Source: an uncultured Clostridia bacterium (GTDB lineage Bacteria; Bacillota; Clostridia; Oscillospirales; Acutalibacteraceae). Taken from it: DNA of 64,000 bases. The stretch covers positions 1-64,000 of the forward strand of contig CANRIZ010000008.1 of the NCBI GenBank assembly GCA_947630835.1. The letters run 5' to 3'. Position 1 is the first letter of the stretch. Each line of letters begins with the position of its first letter. The notes under the pieces are model-generated. The model saw only the letters and a program-made list of their open reading frames with translations, had not been told where the DNA came from and did no database searches. Positions 59,924-64,000 of the stretch are shown here, piece by piece. The translations under genes were made by a program, and so were the position numbers.

Positions 59924-59956
59924 AAACCCATAGCAGATAGGAAGGAGGTTGGTTCG

Positions 59957-60061
59957 ATGTTGAGCAACGAACTCAAACTCATCGACGAGCTTGCTTGCGA
60001 AAAACTTTCTTGGAAGTCTTTTGTAAAAGCCATTGAGCTTTATGTGCTTACCATAAAATAA
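59957..60061 (+). CDS. 34-residue micropeptide of unknown function
   Basis: A 34-codon ORF (MLSNELKLIDELACEKLSWK...) with a very strong SD AAGGAGG 8-9 nt before the ATG and a consensus promoter 34 nt upstream. The product has acidic and basic residues spaced as in an amphipathic helix, one Cys and no signal peptide. Its last codons and stop lie in a 12-bp RNA hairpin. There is no plus-strand gene downstream, so it is not an obvious leader peptide. I do not recognise it. Confidence 0.6.
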   Translation: MLSNELKLIDELACEKLSWKSFVKAIELYVLTIK

Positions 60062-60241
60062 AGCTCAATACCCAATCTGCCGAATCCTCGCTAAGGCGAG
60101 TTTATATATAGCGGCAAATTTTTTGCCCTAACTTTGTCCTTCTTTAGCTATCCGGTATATCCGGGAAATATACCGGATAACAGTTCAAATATAAAGGGAG
60201 GCTTTCCCCTAAGGGGGTTGCTTCCCGGAATTTGCAGGAAA

Positions 60242-60268
60242 AACCCCGTACCGAAAGGTACGGGGTTT
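60242..60268. terminator. bidirectional terminator between the micropeptide locus and copZ
   Basis: A perfect 11-bp stem AACCCCGTACC / GGTACGGGGTT with GAAA tetraloop, with T runs on both sides. Confidence 0.9.
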
Positions 60269-60270
60269 TT

Positions 60271-60477
60271 TCATCCTATTTCGGTTACCGTGAAGCCAAT
60301 ATCGGAAATTGCCTTCTCTATTGCCGCGTTATCAACGCCGTCGCATTCGATTTTTGCAATTCCTTTTTTAAGGTTTACCTTAACCTTGTTTACTCCGTCA
60401 AGAGCCGACAAAGCCGAATCAACCCTTGCCACGCAGTGGTCGCAGTGCATACCGTCAATTTTGATTTCCTTTTTCAT
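60271..60477 (-). CDS. copZ: heavy-metal-associated copper chaperone
   Basis: 68 residues forming one HMA ferredoxin-like domain with the metal motif MHCDHC (a His follows the Met, in place of the common Thr) and the pattern VKVNLKKGIAKIECD. It would carry Cu(I) to or from CopA. It is 17 nt downstream of copA and ends near the bidirectional terminator. Confidence 0.92.
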   Translation of the reverse strand: MKKEIKIDGMHCDHCVARVDSALSALDGVNKVKVNLKKGIAKIECDGVDNAAIEKAISDIGFTVTEIG

Positions 60478-60494
60478 AATTCTTACTCCTTTGA

Positions 60495-62723
60495 TTATTT
60501 TTTATAAAGCCTTAAGGCGTTGGTAACAACAAAAAGCGAGGAAAGGCTCATTGCGGCCGAGCCTATCATCGGTGAAAGAGATACGCCGAAGCCGGGATAA
60601 AATACCCCCGCCGCAAGCGGAATACAAATTACGTTGTAGAAAAATGCCCAAAACAGGTTTTCTTTTATATTAAGCATTGTTTTCCTCGAAAACGAAACCG
60701 CCTGCGCAGCGGAATTTAAATCCCCTCCCGTCAGCACAATATCGGCGCAGTCTATGGCAATATCCGTTCCGTTGCCTATCGCAAGACCTACGTCCGCAAG
60801 GCTCAGCGCGGGCGAATCGTTAATGCCGTCGCCTATCATGGCAACCTTTTTGCCGCTTGATTTCAGCTTTTCTATTTCAAAATATTTGTCCTCGGGCTTA
60901 AGTCCCGCTATATAATGCTCTATTCCCGCCTTATCCGCAACCGTTTTTGCCGCTCCCTCGTTATCGCCGGTGAGCATTATAACGTCAAGCTTCATTTCCC
61001 TCATATTTTTAACGGCTTCTACGCTTGTAGGCTTTATCTCGTCGCTTGCGGCAAGTATTGCGATAATTTTTTCTCCGTCGGAAAATGCCATAACCGTTTT
61101 CCCGCCGTCAACAAGGGCGTTCATATCGTCGCTTTGCCCTTTTTCGCAAGCGCCCGCCGCATTCGCGTACTCCCAAGCTCCGGCGTAATATCTTTTGCCG
61201 TTAATAACGGCGCTTATGCCCTTGCCCGAGGTCGACTCAAACCCGCTCGCCTCATAAGCGTCCGTTGCGCCGCAATAACGAAGCACGGCGTCGGCAAGCG
61301 GATGCTCGCTGTTTTTTTCAAGCGAATAAGCTATCTTTTTAAATTCGCCTTCATCTATGCCGTAAAATTTTGCGTCCGTAATATTCGGCTTGCCTACGGT
61401 TACCGTTCCGGTTTTGTCAAGCACAACGGTATCTATGGAATTAAGATTCTCGATAGCCTGCGCGGATTTTATCAAAATTCCCTTAGAAGCGCATCTTCCG
61501 ACCGCCACGGTTATGGCGACGGGAGTGGCAAGCCCCAGCGCGCAGGGACAGGAAATTACCAGCACCGATACGGCGCAGGTTACGGCGAACGACGGCGCAT
61601 AGCCCAAAACAAGCCAAATTATCAGCGTAACAGCGGAGATACCCATAACGACAGGCACAAAAACTCCGGCGATTTTGTCGGCAAGCTTGGAAACGGGCGC
61701 TTTTGTTGCGCTTGCGTTTTCAACAAGCTCAATAATCTGCGACAGCGTTGTTTCAAAGCCGACCTTTTCCGCCTCCATGGTAAAGCTTCCGTTTAAATTC
61801 ACACAGGCGCACACAACGGTATCGCCCTCTTTTTTCTCCACGGGGATACTCTCGCCCGTAATTGCGGACTCGTCTACCGACGAAGAACCCGAAATTACCC
61901 TTCCGTCAACGGGTATTGCGCTGCCGGGCTTGATTTTTATAATATCGCCCTTTACTATGCTTTCGGTAGGTATCTCGGTTTCTTCCCCGTTTCTTATTAC
62001 AATAGCGGTTTTGGGCGATAAATCCACCAGCTTTGCTATTGCGGAGCCTGTTTTTTTCTTTGAGCCGTCCTCAAGATATTTTCCCACGGTAACGAGGGTT
62101 AATATAGTGGCGGCGGATTCAAAATACAGGTTTTGAGCGTATTTCATTGCAAGCTCGGCGTTCCCCTTTACGCTTGCATAAACTATAAAAGCGGTAGATA
62201 CGATTCCGTATAAAAGCGAAGCACACGAACCTATTGCCACAAGCGTATCCATATTCGGTGAACGCTTAAACAGCGCGCGAAAGCCCGAATAGTAAAATTT
62301 TCTGTTAAGATATATGACCGGCAAGGTCAAAACGAGCTGTACCAACGAAAAAAGCAGAGGATTTCCGTGTGCGGTCAGGAAATGCGGCACGGGAAGCCCT
62401 ATCATATGCCCCATTGAAATATACATAAGCGCCGCTAAAAGTATGCACGAAAAAATCAGCCTCGTTTTAATCGGCGTGTATTTTTCCTTTTCCTGCACGG
62501 CGGCGTCGCCCGGGACGTAAACGCTTGCGCCGTAGCCCGCGTCCTCAACCGTCTTTATTATTTCCCCGTCGTTTAAAAGCTTTTCGTCGTACTCGCAAAT
62601 CATAGTGTTTGCAAGCAAATTAACCTGAACGGAAGTAACGCCCTCTCTTTTTGAAACCGCCCTTTCTATAGTGGCGGAGCAAGCGGAACAGGACATACCG
62701 GTTATTCTGTATTTTTGAAGCAT
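60495..62723 (-). CDS. copA: copper-translocating P-type ATPase
   Basis: 742 residues. One N-terminal HMA domain ([12 protein letters not shown]), eight predicted membrane helices, actuator TGES, the P1B-1 ion motif [14 protein letters not shown], phosphorylation site DKTGTVT, nucleotide-binding HP ([10 protein letters not shown]) and hinge [12 protein letters not shown], ending with the helix pair [16 protein letters not shown] and [22 protein letters not shown]. It exports Cu(I). ATG 62723 is chosen because GGGAGG lies 8 nt before it; an in-frame TTG at 62738 overlaps that SD. No CopY/CsoR gene is in view. Confidence 0.95.
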   Translation of the reverse strand: MLQKYRITGMSCSACSATIERAVSKREGVTSVQVNLLANTMICEYDEKLLNDGEIIKTVEDAGYGASVYVPGDAAVQEKEKYTPIKTRLIFSCILLAALMYISMGHMIGLPVPHFLTAHGNPLLFSLVQLVLTLPVIYLNRKFYYSGFRALFKRSPNMDTLVAIGSCASLLYGIVSTAFIVYASVKGNAELAMKYAQNLYFESAATILTLVTVGKYLEDGSKKKTGSAIAKLVDLSPKTAIVIRNGEETEIPTESIVKGDIIKIKPGSAIPVDGRVISGSSSVDESAITGESIPVEKKEGDTVVCACVNLNGSFTMEAEKVGFETTLSQIIELVENASATKAPVSKLADKIAGVFVPVVMGISAVTLIIWLVLGYAPSFAVTCAVSVLVISCPCALGLATPVAITVAVGRCASKGILIKSAQAIENLNSIDTVVLDKTGTVTVGKPNITDAKFYGIDEGEFKKIAYSLEKNSEHPLADAVLRYCGATDAYEASGFESTSGKGISAVINGKRYYAGAWEYANAAGACEKGQSDDMNALVDGGKTVMAFSDGEKIIAILAASDEIKPTSVEAVKNMREMKLDVIMLTGDNEGAAKTVADKAGIEHYIAGLKPEDKYFEIEKLKSSGKKVAMIGDGINDSPALSLADVGLAIGNGTDIAIDCADIVLTGGDLNSAAQAVSFSRKTMLNIKENLFWAFFYNVICIPLAAGVFYPGFGVSLSPMIGSAAMSLSSLFVVTNALRLYKK

Positions 62724-62739
62724 ATTAACGCCTCCCAAA

Positions 62740-63441
62740 TTATTTCTCGGTATTGATTTTTTTAATTAATTCGCCTATTTGATAAAGACTGTCTGTTTCA
62801 TAATCGGGTAAAATATCGGTTTTGTTTTCAACATTATTTTTATTATACCAAACCGTTTTTATTCCGCAGTTTTTGCCGCCCAAAATATCCGAAGTAAGGC
62901 TGTCGCCTATTATTATTGACTCCGACTTTGAAAAATCGGGAATTTTATCAAAACAACTTTCAAAAAATCTCCTGTCGGGCTTGTCGTAACCTATGACCTC
63001 GGAGATAAATACGCCGTCGAAAAAGCCCTCGATTCGAGCGCTTTTCAATCTGCTCTCCTGAACCTTGCGAGAGCCGTTCGTTACCAAAAACAAGCGGTAA
63101 CTGCCGAAAAGGGAATTAAGCATTTCCCGAGCGCCGTCTATAAAATAATGCCCTATCGCAAGCCTGCCCTCGTAGTAACGGGTAACCGCGCCGGCATCGA
63201 TTTTCTCAAGCCCAAGCTCCGAAAAAAGCTGTTCATATCTTCCCGGCTTAACCTGCTCACGGGTTAGTTCACCCTTTTCAAGCCTTTTCCAGTGTTCGAT
63301 ATTTATAACGTGATACCTTTCCAAAACGGCGTCGCCGCTCGGCGCGCCGAAATGCTCGAGGGTATTTTTCAGCGCGACGCGTTCCGCCTTGGTGAAATCA
63401 AGTATGGTTTCGTCCAAATCGAAAAAGATATTTTTAATCAT
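62740..63441 (-). CDS. HAD family hydrolase, YjjG/5'-nucleotidase type
   Basis: 233 residues. HAD motif I is [11 protein letters not shown] (nucleophile D in DLDET), motif [10 protein letters not shown], motif III around YDKPDRRFF and motif [22 protein letters not shown] helical cap follows motif I. It fits YjjG-like pyrimidine 5'-nucleotidases. ATG 63441 has SD AGAGGA; an ATG at 63471 is upstream and less likely. It is the first gene of a minus-strand operon with copA (16 nt apart) and copZ. Confidence 0.88.
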   Translation of the reverse strand: MIKNIFFDLDETILDFTKAERVALKNTLEHFGAPSGDAVLERYHVINIEHWKRLEKGELTREQVKPGRYEQLFSELGLEKIDAGAVTRYYEGRLAIGHYFIDGAREMLNSLFGSYRLFLVTNGSRKVQESRLKSARIEGFFDGVFISEVIGYDKPDRRFFESCFDKIPDFSKSESIIIGDSLTSDILGGKNCGIKTVWYNKNNVENKTDILPDYETDSLYQIGELIKKINTEK

Positions 63442-63554
63442 AGTAAATTCCTCTGAATTAAATCTATGCATATTGTACTACAATATTTTTAAATAGTAAA
63501 CAGTAATTTATAAAAAATTCAAAAATTAAAGCTTACCGTTGATTGCGAAAAATG

Positions 63555-63580
63555 CGGCGCCGATGACACGGCGCCGTAAA
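63555..63580 (-). terminator. terminator of the amidohydrolase gene
   Basis: CGGCGCCG (63555-63562) pairs with CGGCGCCG (63569-63576), followed on the minus strand by CATTTTTCG. Confidence 0.7.
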
Positions 63581-63600
63581 GAAACACTGTATTTTTCTGT

Positions 63601-64000
63601 TCAGAAATTAAAAACTTTTCTCGCGTTTTCGGAGAGGATTTGCCTGTTTTCATCCTCGCTCAGACCGAGAGCCATAAACTTTTCTATCTCCGTCCGAGGC
63701 GACCACATGGGATAATCCGTACCGAAAAGCACTCTGTCCGCACCGTAGCGGCGGATAATCTCCACCGTTTTTTCGGCGTCGAGCCAATACATACTCGAAG
63801 AACAGTCAACATAAAGATTCGGGATATGAGCAAGCTGTTTTGACGCTTCCTCCCAAATTGACCAGCCGCCGAAGTGCGCGCCTATAACAGTGAGATTTGT
63901 GTAAATCTCCAAAATAGGTATAAGCCTGTTGGGGTTTGAATTGTCGTAGCGTTTATCGCCCGTGTGCATAAGGATGGGAAGCCCCGCCTTTTCGCACAGC
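63601..64000 (-). CDS. amidohydrolase 2 family protein, N-terminus outside window
   Basis: The frame is open past the right edge (reading ...LCEKAGLPILMHTGD at 64000), so only about 133 C-terminal residues are seen. HTGD supplies the mid-barrel His, IGAHFGGWSIWEEA the next, and RVLFGTDYPMWSP the metal- or proton-handling Asp, as in TIM-barrel decarboxylases and hydrolases of the PF04909 family. The substrate is unknown. It ends at a terminator and is separate from the HAD-copA-copZ operon. Confidence 0.85.
   Translation of the reverse strand, partial: LCEKAGLPILMHTGDKRYDNSNPNRLIPILEIYTNLTVIGAHFGGWSIWEEASKQLAHIPNLYVDCSSSMYWLDAEKTVEIIRRYGADRVLFGTDYPMWSPRTEIEKFMALGLSEDENRQILSENARKVFNF

Larger units (their letters stand above)
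59930..60268 (+). ncRNA. candidate structured RNA carrying the micropeptide ORF
   Basis: From the promoter at 59895-59923 to the terminator at 60242-60268 the plus strand holds a series of stems: 12-bp ATTGAGCTTTAT/ATAAAGCTCAAT (60032-60043 with 60058-60069); TGCCG/CGGCA (60078-60082 with 60112-60116) enclosing CTCGC-TAAG-GCGAG; perfect 12-bp TATCCGGTATAT/ATATACCGGATA (60149-60160 with 60168-60179); a nested GGGAG...CCCCTAAGGGG...TTCCC stem (about 60195-60227); and the terminator. It matches no RNA family I know. Transcription and boundaries are inferred. Confidence 0.5.

Noticed and set aside
59957..60268. Micropeptide as a leader peptide for attenuation, or the locus as 6S RNA, tmRNA, SRP RNA or RNase P RNA
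   Set aside because: No same-strand gene follows, and none of the conserved cores of those RNAs is visible.
60495..63600. CopY or CsoR operator for the copA operon
   Set aside because: No TACANNTGTA-type site or obvious palindrome found upstream of the HAD gene or copA.

Overview
The window looks like a chromosomal segment of a gut-type Clostridia member, probably Oscillospirales and close to the Ruminococcus / Eubacterium siraeum group. The signs are genes with strong Shine-Dalgarno sites and frequent GTG or TTG starts, clean TTGACA/TATAAT promoters, several secreted BspA-like leucine-rich-repeat proteins and transglutaminase-like proteins ending in type I dockerins, a hexuronate pathway, hemicellulose/host-glycan hydrolases, and Agr-like LytTR signalling. 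No ribosomal RNA gene, phage or intact insertion sequence is seen. The genus is an inference.

Layout. 1-3.4 kb: a BspA-like gene cut by the left edge, a decayed fragment of a related gene, and yebC. 3.5-6.4 kb: uxaB-uxaA (altronate pathway). 6.4-7.5 kb: two tRNA-Ser genes and a DinJ/YafQ-type toxin-antitoxin pair. 7.6-15.8 kb: rmuC, a 1271-residue BspA-like dockerin protein, mscS, a YhhN protein and an orphan substrate-binding lipoprotein. 15.9-16.7 kb: tRNA-Leu followed by a foreign-looking scar with a 53-residue ORF. 16.7-20.7 kb: flavoprotein, phosphoribosyltransferase-like protein, MFS transporter, trmO and a DUF5662-type gene. 20.7-25.2 kb: operon ymfF-ymfH-lgt-folD. 25.4-31.5 kb: radical SAM gene and two tandem BspA-dockerin genes. 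31.8-39 kb: GH95-like enzyme, mutT, GH2 beta-mannosidase, GH30. 39-46 kb: a divergent XRE pair, two zinc-ribbon membrane proteins, and a LytTR regulator with two paralogous GHKL kinases. 46-56.3 kb: three transglutaminase-dockerin genes around maf, nudF, an M14-like pseudoenzyme and a murL-murD pair. 56.4-64 kb: EF-G-like protein, DUF3048 lipoprotein, an unannotated micropeptide/structured RNA locus, a HAD-copA-copZ operon and a truncated amidohydrolase.

Themes. (1) All six complete dockerins share the same loop pattern (DAKxxLQ or close), so they may dock on one scaffold, although none of their carriers is a glycoside hydrolase and no cohesin is in view. (2) Long G/C homopolymers occur at control or 3'-coding positions: in a promoter spacer of the 31.5-kb BspA gene, in two ribosome-binding regions and near the 3' ends of both kinases. 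This suggests slipped-strand phase variation of surface proteins and signalling. (3) A recurring GCGGTTATACC hairpin closes transcription units next to BspA/dockerin genes. (4) murL-murD suggests D-glutamate is installed in peptidoglycan by epimerisation on the precursor. (5) The 59.9-60.3 kb locus has its own promoter, a strong ribosome-binding site, a 34-codon ORF and several stable hairpins, and matches nothing I recognise.
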